From contig NZ_JBHRYB010000013.1 of NCBI RefSeq assembly GCF_042648445.1, positions 186,001 to 250,000 on the forward strand: a DNA stretch of 64,000 bases, given 5' to 3'. This stretch comes from Bacterioplanoides pacificum. GTDB lineage: Bacteria > Pseudomonadota > Gammaproteobacteria > Pseudomonadales > Oceanobacteraceae. Positions 33,261 through 40,790 of the stretch are shown piece after piece; position 1 is the stretch's first letter, and every line of letters starts with the position of its first letter. A model generated the notes under the pieces. It was not told where the DNA came from. It made no database searches and saw nothing but the letters and a program-made list of their open reading frames with translations. The translations under genes and the position numbers were made by a program.

Positions 33261-34442
33261 TCATTCTAAATTCGATGCAAGCCAAGATCGAACTCCATAT
33301 CCAAAGTCCTGATGGGCAACACTGATAATGTCTCTTTGCCATTCGGGCGCTGGCGCATACATCATGTTTTCCCACTGTTTTTCTGAATACAAAGAATCAT
33401 ATTGTCTCAAATAGTATTGAGCAGATGACGTTCCCTGAGCTTGCAAACGATAGAAATCATCGGCGTAAGCCTTCGTAGCAATTGATTCCTGCTCGCCAGA
33501 AACCTTATCCAATGAAATCTGATGCCTGCCCTCATAGGTCGACATCCTCAGAGATAAAGCTTTAACACCGCTATCAGAACTATCAGTAATGTCTGTCAGT
33601 GCAGAGAGTTCGCCTTGGGTAACGGACAGATTCTCCTGGAAAGCATTTGTCAGAGGTGTGAGTGCTTCAAGTGCTTTATACATCACTTCCTTTTCTTTAT
33701 CAGATAAAGGAGAGTCAGACGTAATACTAAACTGAATATCTCTGGCCATCCCAACATGATGAGTCGATTTATCTGCCAAATTATTCTGATTGTAACGATC
33801 ATATACAGACACAGTGATCGAAAGCTTATTTCCACTTTCGGTTGCCATTCCTAACGAGATATTGGTTTCGGAGCCAACCCTCATTGGCGCAGCTCTTCTG
33901 TTAAGGTAACCCACCACATCTCCCTGCATTGAAAGTATGGGGGAAACACCATGAAACTCCCCTAATTCCACACGACTTTCAAATACTGTTGAAAGTGAAT
34001 CGTTATTGCCTGCACCAGTTAAGCGAGCAATACCGGACAGATCTATCTTTTGAGATGCTGCCTTATCAAGCAAACTTTTCATTACCTCATCACCAAGCAC
34101 TTCAGAACCTCCCTTCACAGAGGCCAGAGTGATGCGCTGAGCCAAAAAATCATCAGCAGGAACGCTTGAGTTAAGGTCTTTTCGAACAATTTTCCCGGCT
34201 TCAGGAATAACGGTCTGGAGGTCGCTGTAGATTTTTGGTTCGACGGCTGCTGCTAATTTCTCAGGAGGAGTAATAGTAACAACAACGCCACTATTCATGC
34301 CTTTCGAACTCTCCACCATCTGGCGGATTTCTTCCGCTGACCGCTTCTCTGACGTTACAGCAGGATTATCAGGTTTAAACTCTCGCGGTTTAAAAACGTT
34401 GAAATAGTTCTGAAAATCGTTTCCCAGTGAGGACGCTTCCAT
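33261..34442 (-). CDS. Unknown protein B of the sigma-28-driven cargo
   Basis: 393 residues from ATG 34442 (MEASSLGNDFQNYFNVF), with AAGGAG 7 nt upstream; the earlier in-frame start at 34472 lacks one. No signal peptide or membrane helix. The N-terminus is Asn/Phe/Pro-rich and unstructured; the middle has beta-rich segments (ISLGMATESGNKLSITVSV) followed by LSDKEKEVMYKALEALTPL, an acidic helical stretch of a kind I associate with proteins near flagellar or surface systems, without a firm family. C-terminal part YYLRQYDSLYSEKQWENMM is polar. It starts 33 bp after gene A and shares its promoter. Function unknown. Confidence 0.7.
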   Translation of the reverse strand: MEASSLGNDFQNYFNVFKPREFKPDNPAVTSEKRSAEEIRQMVESSKGMNSGVVVTITPPEKLAAAVEPKIYSDLQTVIPEAGKIVRKDLNSSVPADDFLAQRITLASVKGGSEVLGDEVMKSLLDKAASQKIDLSGIARLTGAGNNDSLSTVFESRVELGEFHGVSPILSMQGDVVGYLNRRAAPMRVGSETNISLGMATESGNKLSITVSVYDRYNQNNLADKSTHHVGMARDIQFSITSDSPLSDKEKEVMYKALEALTPLTNAFQENLSVTQGELSALTDITDSSDSGVKALSLRMSTYEGRHQISLDKVSGEQESIATKAYADDFYRLQAQGTSSAQYYLRQYDSLYSEKQWENMMYAPAPEWQRDIISVAHQDFGYGVRSWLASNLE

Positions 34443-34475
34443 GATCACTCCTTTGTGCGCTTCTTGGTACACAAT

Positions 34476-35194
34476 CTATCTATGATCATGAGGATCATAT
34501 CCATAGATATTTTCAGCCCGGGATGACACCTGTTTCAAAACAGCATCCAATGGATTTAGCTTACCTTGATTATACGCATCAATCGGTTGCCAAATATGGC
34601 TAGGGCCTCGGTTAACTTGCCTTATTTTTGTATCGTTCATCAATTCACGTCTCCGAAGAACATCAGACATATTTTCCATGGAGATATCGTAAGAACCGAT
34701 GCCATGTTCACTCATACGCATCTCTGGCCCTCGGCTTGCAGCACCCCGTTCTACAATATTTTCGGCAAGATTTTTCATATAATCATCGACGCCGTACTCT
34801 TCCAGCACACCCGTGATCGTTTCAATCTCACGCTTTGTTAGTTGGTCATCCCCTTCAACAATTAATAACTCGCCGTCTGCGTCCACAGTAAAGTCCCAAT
34901 CTTTTTCCAGCAATGATGGATTAGATCGAAGAAGATCGGACTGTACATCGGCATACACATTACGCATATCATATGTGGTCTCAACAATATGCCCCCATGC
35001 GTTATCAGCACGCTGGGTGGTCTGGTCAGAGCCAATGCCTGATCTTCTGGCAAGGCAGAGCGAACGATATCACCCTTATAGCTTGGCTTTGCAATGGACA
35101 ACTCCGGCCCGTCTGATCGAGACACATTTTGCCTCGGCTGGGGCGCTTCTTTCGGCACAACAGGGGCAAGGTTAGTTGTTGAGATAGAATCCAT
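34476..35194 (-). pseudogene. Unknown protein A of the cargo, interrupted by a frameshift
   Basis: The start is ATG 35194 (MDSISTTNLAPVVPKEAPQP) with GGAG 9 nt upstream. This frame continues to 34862, but protein-like sequence passes to another frame somewhere in 34990-35069, where SDQTTQRADNAWGHIVETTYD leads into MRNVYADVQSDLLRSNPS and on to the stop at 34476. Joined, the product would be about 239 residues, cytoplasmic and acidic, with KDWDFTVDADGELLIVEGDD and a C-terminus ENIYGYDPHDHR. Either the gene is broken, the sequence has an indel error, or the 163-residue frame is translated alone from a poor start at 34967. Confidence 0.65.
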
Positions 35195-35232
35195 TACTCA
35201 TAGCTCCATGCAGATAGCTGACATAGAAGTCA

Positions 35233-35259
35233 CTATCGGCAAGTACGGAGAGATCTTTA
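35233..35259 (-). promoter_or_regulatory. Sigma-28 (FliA) type promoter of the cargo operon
   Basis: On the minus strand TAAAGATC-N11-GCCGATAG. The sigma-28 consensus is TAAAGTTT-N11-GCCGATAA: the -35 core TAAA, exact 11-bp spacing and seven of eight -10 bases match. It ends about 39 bp upstream of the gene A start, leaving a leader of about 30 nt that includes the GGAG site. This implies expression with late flagellar genes. Confidence 0.8.
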
Positions 35260-35296
35260 GATGAATTTCACTATTTTGGGGATCACCTCAGAGTCC

Positions 35297-35392
35297 ACTT
35301 CTGCTACCATAGCGACCGTTTTGCATCCAGAAACCCGCACTGCATCAGAGGAAATACGCCTTGATTACCATGTACGGCATCAAGAACTGCGA
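35297..35392. repeat. Right copy of 96-bp direct repeat (intact yffB promoter and start)
   Basis: Same 96 bp as 33109-33204 with one mismatch (A at 35315). This copy is continuous with the complete yffB-dapD operon, so the promoter-like TGCTACCAT at 35302-35310 and the ribosome site are preserved for these genes. Confidence 0.95.
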
Positions 35393-35705
35393 CACCATTA
35401 AAAAAGCCCGAAAGTGGCTGGAAGAAAACGGTGTTGAATACCAGTTTCATGACTACAAAAAAGACGGCCTGAGTGAAGCGCAGCTGGACAGCTGGCTGGA
35501 TGAACTGGGCTTTGAAGCTCTGATCAACAAACGTGGCACCACCTGGCGCAAGCTGCCAGATGACGTAAAAGACAATATGGATCGCGATAGTGCGAAAGTT
35601 GTGATACTGGACAACCCGTCCATCATCAAACGTCCGTTACTGGACACCGGCTCCCGGAAAGTACTGGGATTTAAAGCCGATGAATACCAGGCTTTGTTCA
35701 GCTGA
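35361..35705 (+). CDS. yffB: ArsC/Spx-family reductase YffB
   Basis: 114 residues from TTG 35361 (MITMYGIKNCDTIKKARKWL), chosen over ATG 35370 because AGAGGA is about 8 nt before TTG. The single-Cys loop GIKNCDTIKKA and INKRGTTWRKL identify the YffB branch of the ArsC/Spx thioredoxin-fold family, thought to use glutathione. It lies 48 bp before dapD, a conserved pairing in Pseudomonas relatives. Its 5' end is duplicated at 33109-33204 by the cargo insertion. Confidence 0.9.
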   Translation: MITMYGIKNCDTIKKARKWLEENGVEYQFHDYKKDGLSEAQLDSWLDELGFEALINKRGTTWRKLPDDVKDNMDRDSAKVVILDNPSIIKRPLLDTGSRKVLGFKADEYQALFS

Positions 35706-35753
35706 ACAAAGCCCCTGCTTAACCCAAAACCTTATACATTCTGAGGATACCCA

Positions 35754-36782
35754 ATGAGCACATTTGCCCTGGCCATCGGCGTTGGCACTAAAAACAGCAA
35801 AGGCGAGTGGTTAGAAGTTTTCTATCAGCAACCTTTATTAAATCCAGCCAGCGAACTGGTCGCGGCTGCCAAAGATACACTGGGTTATGAAGGTGGCAAT
35901 CAGGCCATCGAAGCTGACGGTGGTGAACTGACCGCCTTTGCTGATGCGATCGAAGCGACAGATGCGGCCCAGGCAGCATTAGCCCGCGCCTGTACCGAAA
36001 GCCAGAAGCCGGTTGTCATTACTATTCTGGAAGCTGACCAGCAGTCGGCCAGTACGCCGGAAGTGTACCTGAAGCTGCACCTGTTATCTCACCGTCTGGT
36101 TAAGCCACACGGCATCGATCTGTCTGGCATGTTCGGCCTGCTGCCCAACGTGGCATGGACCAACAAAGGTGCTATCGATCTGGCCGAACTGCCGGAGGCA
36201 CAACTGCAAGCACGTTTAAACGGCGAACTGTTATCCGTCAACAGCGTCGATAAATTCCCACGTATGACTGACTACGTGGTACCAAGCGGCGTTCGTATCG
36301 CTCACACCGCTCGTGTCCGTTTAGGCGCTTACATCGGTGAAGGCACTACCATCATGCACGAAGGTTTCGTCAACTTTAATGCCGGCACCATGGGTGTTTC
36401 CATGATTGAAGGGCGTATCTCTGCCGGTGTTGTGGTTGGTGATGGTTCTGACCTGGGTGGCGGTTGTTCCACCATGGGTACGCTGTCCGGTGGCGGTAAC
36501 ATCATCATCTCTGTCGGCGAGAAGTGCTTACTGGGTGCTAACGCTGGTATCGGTATTCCACTGGGCGATCGCTGCACCGTAGAAGCCGGCCTGTACATCA
36601 CCGCGGGCAGCAAGATCCAGGTTCTGGATGACAACAAACAAGTGGTTGAAACCGTTAAAGCACGCGACCTGGCGGGTAAATCCGACCTGCTGTTCCGCCG
36701 TGATTCTATTACCGGCGCACTGCAATGTGTTACCAACAAAACCGCGATTGAACTGAACAACGAATTACACGCCAATAACTAA
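35754..36782 (+). CDS. dapD: 2,3,4,5-tetrahydropyridine-2,6-dicarboxylate N-succinyltransferase
   Basis: 342 residues, the long Pseudomonas-type DapD (E. coli 274). The C-terminal half is a left-handed beta-helix of hexapeptide repeats (VRLGAYIGEGTTIMHEGFVN, GDGSDLGGGCSTMGTLSGGG). It succinylates tetrahydrodipicolinate in lysine and meso-diaminopimelate synthesis, so it is probably essential. GAGGATACCC precedes the ATG. It is co-transcribed with yffB and ends at a strong terminator. Confidence 0.96.
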   Translation: MSTFALAIGVGTKNSKGEWLEVFYQQPLLNPASELVAAAKDTLGYEGGNQAIEADGGELTAFADAIEATDAAQAALARACTESQKPVVITILEADQQSASTPEVYLKLHLLSHRLVKPHGIDLSGMFGLLPNVAWTNKGAIDLAELPEAQLQARLNGELLSVNSVDKFPRMTDYVVPSGVRIAHTARVRLGAYIGEGTTIMHEGFVNFNAGTMGVSMIEGRISAGVVVGDGSDLGGGCSTMGTLSGGGNIIISVGEKCLLGANAGIGIPLGDRCTVEAGLYITAGSKIQVLDDNKQVVETVKARDLAGKSDLLFRRDSITGALQCVTNKTAIELNNELHANN

Positions 36783-36807
36783 GCCATATAATTCGCTGCC
36801 ATAAAAA

Positions 36808-36839
36808 ACGCCCGACTGTTCAGAAAACAGCCGGGCGTT
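36808..36839. terminator. Bidirectional terminator (dapD / MocR gene)
   Basis: ACGCCCGaCTGTT-cagaa-AACAGCCGGGCGT folds into a stem of about 12 bp. On the minus strand it is followed by TTTTTT, on the plus strand by TATTATTT. It separates the convergent dapD and MocR genes. Confidence 0.85.
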
Positions 36840-36840
36840 A

Positions 36841-38301
36841 TTATTTACCCGTTAACTGAGCGGCTGCCAGCTGCCCCAGGATTTTAATCGCCTGCTCATG
36901 TTTATCGTTCCAGGGCACTGCCGTACTGATACGGATATAGTTGGAAAAATGCCCGGTATTGGAAAACAAGTCCCCCGGCACCACGACAATAGACTCCTTC
37001 AGCGCGGCGTAATGCAGCTCCATAGCGTTCACATCCGGCGGTAAAGAAATCCATAAAATAAATCCGCCTGACGGGTCGTTGATTTTTGTTCCCGGCGGGA
37101 AATACTGGCGTACCGCCTCACTGAAACGCTGCATATTAGTGGCCGCTTTCAGCCGGAACTGACGCAAATGGCGGTCATAATGGCTGTTTTGCAAATACGA
37201 CAACATGGCATATTGCGATAAGCTGGCCGCCGAAAATGTGGTAAAAGTCTGACGTTGCATCACCGCATTTTTCCAGCGTCCGGGAATACACCAGCCAACC
37301 CGTAATCCGGCCGACACCGTTTTAGAAAACGACGAACAATATAATACCCAGCCGTCATCGTCGTAGGTTTTTAATACCGTATTGGGGGCCTGCTGCGGGC
37401 CACGATGATTGGGGAAACTGATATCACCATAAATATCATCTTCGATGATCGGTACCTGATACTGGCGCGCCAGGGCTACCAGCTGCTGTTGTTGTGCCGC
37501 GGGCACCGAACAGCCAGTCGGGTTGGAGTACCGGCTGCTCAGTTCGATGGCCTTGATCGGCCATTGCTGTAACGCCAGTTTTAATGCTTCAACACTGATA
37601 CCGGTTTGCGGATCAGTGGGGATTTCAATCACCTTCAGCCCCAGCAACTTGGCAGTTTGCAGGAAACCGTAATAACAGGGAGATTCCACTGCCACCAGAT
37701 CGCCGGGTTCAGTCACCGCCCGCAGACACAGCGTTAGAGCCTCGGCACAGCCGTGAGTCACCACCAGATCATCGCTGTTACAACGAACACCCACATCGCG
37801 CATGCGTACACTGATCTGGGCCCGCAGCTCCTCAAGACCGGGAGAGAAACTGTAGTCCAGCACCGCAGCGGTCTGGAAACGGCTGACCTTCTGAATATGA
37901 GTTTGTAACGCCCGCTGTGGTAACCAGCTGATATGGGGAATGGCGGCGCCCAGATTGACCGTAGCGGGCTGATTGATGCGGGTCAGCATCTGGTTGATAA
38001 ACTCAGCGTTGGTCACATCGCGCGGCTCATCCCCCAGTGACAAAGGTGGCCGTTCGCTGGCATCAGGCATAACCTCCGAACGAACGTAATAGCCCGACTG
38101 TGGCCGGGCCTGAATCCAGCCCTGATCCTCCAGCCAGCCATACGCCTGAGTCACCGTAGAAATGCTGACCGCGTGTTGCTGCGCCAGTTTACGGACACTC
38201 GGCACTTTTGCCCCGCAGGCGTAAACACCGTCGCGAATATCATCCGCCAGCTGATCAGCAAGCTGCAGATATAAAGGTTGTTCGGCCTGGCGTTGTAACA
38301 T
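36841..38301 (-). CDS. MocR/PdxR-type GntR regulator with aminotransferase domain
   Basis: 486 residues. N-terminal GntR winged helix (1-75; LYLQLADQLADDIRDGVYACG and VPSVRKLAQQHAVSISTVTQAYGWLEDQG), then a fold-type I aminotransferase-like domain (~110-480) with the PLP lysine in SSFSKTVSAGLRVGW and EDDIYGDISF. Such regulators sense PLP or amino-acid derivatives. The EamA exporter gene 0.8 kb away and five copies of CAGTACAG in the two flanking promoter regions suggest it controls itself and the exporter. Confidence 0.92.
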   Translation of the reverse strand: MLQRQAEQPLYLQLADQLADDIRDGVYACGAKVPSVRKLAQQHAVSISTVTQAYGWLEDQGWIQARPQSGYYVRSEVMPDASERPPLSLGDEPRDVTNAEFINQMLTRINQPATVNLGAAIPHISWLPQRALQTHIQKVSRFQTAAVLDYSFSPGLEELRAQISVRMRDVGVRCNSDDLVVTHGCAEALTLCLRAVTEPGDLVAVESPCYYGFLQTAKLLGLKVIEIPTDPQTGISVEALKLALQQWPIKAIELSSRYSNPTGCSVPAAQQQQLVALARQYQVPIIEDDIYGDISFPNHRGPQQAPNTVLKTYDDDGWVLYCSSFSKTVSAGLRVGWCIPGRWKNAVMQRQTFTTFSAASLSQYAMLSYLQNSHYDRHLRQFRLKAATNMQRFSEAVRQYFPPGTKINDPSGGFILWISLPPDVNAMELHYAALKESIVVVPGDLFSNTGHFSNYIRISTAVPWNDKHEQAIKILGQLAAAQLTGK

Positions 38302-38348
38302 GGCATCTTCCTGTCGCGGGAGGGATCAAAAACGATATGTTAGCCAGA

Positions 38349-38399
38349 TAACTGTACTGACACCCGTTACAGTTTATGCCATATCAGCCAGTACAGTTA
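38349..38399. promoter_or_regulatory. Inverted operator pair upstream of the MocR gene
   Basis: TAACTGTACTG at 38349-38359 and its exact reverse complement CAGTACAGTTA at 38389-38399 are 40 bp apart (about four helical turns), 48-98 bp upstream of the MocR start codon. The same CAGTACAG(T) motif recurs at the exporter promoter, so this is probably the regulator's own binding site. Confidence 0.65.
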
Positions 38400-38789
38400 C
38401 AACGCATCCAGCGCTGCGCGTAAACCGTCGTCCAGTTCGTAAGGATCGACTAATAACGCCTCTTCTTTCAGATTGGGAAACACCACTAACAGTGTTTCAT
38501 CCTGCTCCAGCCCCGGCGTCCAGCGCTCCAGCCAGACATCCAGTGCAACCGCTCTGGGCTGACAATCGCTCCACTCACCGTTACACCAGGCCTCGGCGTA
38601 TTGTGGATGTGGCCAGACCGGCAAACAGTTTTCGCCCTCTTCAGAAGAGATAGTCACCCATCCCTCATCGTTGGCCAGACTCCAGATTTCGCCGCTTTGT
38701 GCGGCTTTTTTCAGAAACAGTTCATAACGTTTGTTGTTCGATAACTTCAGGCTGGCCTGATAATCTTTCTGACTCAGGGAATAACTCAT
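38397..38789 (-). CDS. DUF2750 domain protein
   Basis: 130 residues from ATG 38789 (MSYSLSQKDYQASLKLSNNKRYELFLKK), which fits the DUF2750 family start; the longer frame to 38912 is rejected. GEIWSLANDEGWVTISSEEG and LPVWPHPQYAEAW are family-typical, with many Trp and acidic residues. Soluble cytoplasmic protein, function unknown. It sits between the MocR gene and the exporter and may be a bystander or share their control. Its 3' end touches the operator pair. Confidence 0.85.
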   Translation of the reverse strand: MSYSLSQKDYQASLKLSNNKRYELFLKKAAQSGEIWSLANDEGWVTISSEEGENCLPVWPHPQYAEAWCNGEWSDCQPRAVALDVWLERWTPGLEQDETLLVVFPNLKEEALLVDPYELDDGLRAALDAL

Positions 38790-38893
38790 AATAACTCGGG
38801 AAGGAAAAACGAAAGGAAACAGAAACCCGATTATAGCCGCGATCAGAACCACGACGCTATCACCCTCAGCACGGAAAACAAAAACAGAAGCAA

Positions 38894-38951
38894 CAGTACA
38901 GTTAGCCGTCATCCATAGCAGTACAGTGATGACAAACCGTCTGCTGTACTG
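38894..38951. promoter_or_regulatory. Three regularly spaced CAGTACAG motifs upstream of the exporter
   Basis: CAGTACAGTTA at 38894, CAGTACAGTGA at 38919 and the inverted CTGTACTG at 38944 begin exactly 25 bp apart. They lie about 120-180 bp before the EamA start. The same motif forms the pair at 38349-38399. Regular direct repeats plus an inverted one resemble operators of MocR regulators such as PdxR. Confidence 0.65.
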
Positions 38952-39072
38952 CCATTGTCGACAGCCACTGCCTCTGCCATTTACTGCGCCAAAAACTCAC
39001 ACTGGATTACCGCTCAGCACTGCGATTGAGCGTCAGGCCGGGAGGCCCAATTACACCCGGGAGGTAATCCAG

Positions 39073-39999
39073 ATGATCAGCAATACAGTTAACCTGAAAC
39101 AACAGCACTCAGATCGTTCCCACGGAACGCTGCAGGCGTTATTTGCCGTCATGTTATTTTCATTAACCGTGCCATTCACGCAACTGGCACTGGCCGATTT
39201 TCAGGCCGCTTTTATTGCCAGCAGCCGGGCATTAATAGCCGGACTGCTGGCCTGGATAATTATTTACAAACACGGCTGGAAAATTCCCGCTGCCCGGGTA
39301 ATTCCCTGGTTATTATTAGCCGGCAGCGGCGTAGTGATTGGTTTTCCCTATTTATTAAGCCTGAGTCTGACTCAGGTGAGCGCAGCCGATATGGGGGTGG
39401 TGTTAGCCGGACTGCCATTAACCACCGCATTAATGGGCGCCTGGATCCAGCACGAACGCCATGGCCCCGGGTTCTGGTTAGCCGCCATCAGCGGCGGCTT
39501 ATTATTGGCCAGCTATGTACTGCTCAACACGGGCGGGTCAGCAGTCTTTGACAGCGGCCACCTGGGGTTATTACTGGCAACCCTGCTGATGGGCGGAATT
39601 GGCTACAGTGCCGGAGCCAAAGCAGCAACGCTGATCAGTGGCCCGGCGGCGGGCTGGCAAACCATCTGCTGGACGCTGCTGCTGTACCTGCCAGTATCGG
39701 CTTTCTGGTGGGGAAACAGCTGGGCAGATCAGGCCGCCAGCACCGGGCCAATCGCCGACACCTCAATCATGGCACTGCTGTATCTGATTCTGATCAGTCA
39801 GTTATGGGGCTTTAAATTCTGGTATCAGGCACTGGCTGCTCACGGTGTTGGCCGCATCAGCCAGCTGCAGCTGTTGCAACCATTTTTTACCCTGTTGTTC
39901 ATCAGCCTGCTGTTACAGCAAAGCATTGGCTGGTTACAACTGCTGTTTTGTTGCCTGATTGTTTTCTGTGTCTGGCTGAGTCAGACGATTCGGAAATAA
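39073..39999 (+). CDS. EamA-family (DMT) metabolite exporter
   Basis: 308 residues from ATG 39073, supported by GGGAGG 8 nt upstream; the frame is open back to 38926 but that part crosses the operator region. Ten hydrophobic helices in two EamA repeats (about residues 15-145 and 160-305). LSLTQVSAADMGVVLAGLPLTTALMGA is family-typical. Inner-membrane drug/metabolite transporter superfamily; likely exports an amino acid or related compound sensed by the nearby MocR regulator. Confidence 0.88.
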   Translation: MISNTVNLKQQHSDRSHGTLQALFAVMLFSLTVPFTQLALADFQAAFIASSRALIAGLLAWIIIYKHGWKIPAARVIPWLLLAGSGVVIGFPYLLSLSLTQVSAADMGVVLAGLPLTTALMGAWIQHERHGPGFWLAAISGGLLLASYVLLNTGGSAVFDSGHLGLLLATLLMGGIGYSAGAKAATLISGPAAGWQTICWTLLLYLPVSAFWWGNSWADQAASTGPIADTSIMALLYLILISQLWGFKFWYQALAAHGVGRISQLQLLQPFFTLLFISLLLQQSIGWLQLLFCCLIVFCVWLSQTIRK

Positions 40000-40039
40000 T
40001 CCGCTTAACGGGCTTCCACATTAATAAAGCCCGTTAATA

Positions 40040-40633
40040 TCAGGCACTGTTTTTTAATACATCCTTGTCTTTGTTCGCGCCGGACAAGCTGGCATTGTCA
40101 GAATACGCCCGCTTGGCGATCGCCATTTTTTGCCATTGCTCAATATGTTCGGGCAGTGGCTGCTCAGGCTGGGCAATATTCAGCAAGGCCGCGACCGCGG
40201 CCGGCGAGGCCAGCTTCCCTTGTTGCAGGAAAACGGCTTTTACCAGGCCATAGGCGTGAATTTTGCCATCGGCAATAAAGCGCTGCTCCATATAAATGTA
40301 TTTTTCATCCCAGCCGAGATAACAGGTTTCCACCTCAAAGGTTTCAAATAACCGCAATTCGCGGATATAACCCATCTCGATACCCGCCACAATAAAGTTC
40401 AGCTTATTCGCCAGCATCTTATCCCAGGTCGCGGTTTGCACCGGATGATCCCAGCGGGCACGCTCCATAAACACCATATAACGAGCGTTGTTAATGTGCA
40501 TATTAAAATCGATATCGCGTAAACCAACACGAAAACGACGTTTAGTCGGCGCAAAAAAATCTTGCGCCGCAAAATCGCGGCGTTGCTTGTTTTTACGATT
40601 GAGATAAACAGAACGGATAATTTCAGTAATCAT
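40040..40633 (-). CDS. Thioesterase-like (THEM6-type hot-dog fold) protein
   Basis: 197 residues. RFRVGLRDIDFNMHINNARYMVFMERARWD is the conserved hot-dog region of acyl-CoA thioesterase-like proteins (D-x-N-x-H-x-N-N-x-R-Y), followed by GYIRELRLFETFEVETCYLGWDEKYIYMEQRF. It may hydrolyse acyl-CoA or acyl-ACP; substrate unknown. Monocistronic, convergent with the EamA exporter. Confidence 0.85.
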   Translation of the reverse strand: MITEIIRSVYLNRKNKQRRDFAAQDFFAPTKRRFRVGLRDIDFNMHINNARYMVFMERARWDHPVQTATWDKMLANKLNFIVAGIEMGYIRELRLFETFEVETCYLGWDEKYIYMEQRFIADGKIHAYGLVKAVFLQQGKLASPAAVAALLNIAQPEQPLPEHIEQWQKMAIAKRAYSDNASLSGANKDKDVLKNSA

Positions 40634-40790
40634 GGGAATATCAGGTCACGATGGCTGAGAATGGGGAAACAGTTGGCGCGCAGTGTACAGATTTAGCCTC
40701 GGCTGTCACCCCTCTGCTCACTAACTGCGGTCTTTCCTGCCAGCTATGCCGGAAATGACCGACAATAAGACCACAGATGACCGATACAAC

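Larger units (their letters stand above)
33205..35296. mobile_element. Cargo insertion of about 2.1 kb at the 5' end of yffB
   Basis: The block lies between two 96-bp direct copies of the yffB promoter/start region, so removal of one copy plus 2,188 bp would recreate a simple intergenic arrangement next to the chemoreceptor gene. No transposase, integrase or terminal inverted repeats are seen. Such a long duplication is not a normal transposition footprint; an element that carries its own copy of the target, or recombination with incoming DNA, would explain it. Two minus-strand genes fill the block and are driven from its right end. Confidence 0.75.

Noticed and set aside
34862..35194. Independent 110-residue gene
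   Set aside because: Only its first ~55 residues look natural; the remainder (MICVMCMPMYSP) is out-of-frame reading of gene A, so it is treated as the 5' part of a frameshifted gene.
38790..38912. N-terminal membrane helix of the DUF2750 protein
   Set aside because: The hydrophobic stretch upstream of residue MSYSLSQ is out-of-gene reading across the regulatory region; the family starts at 38789.
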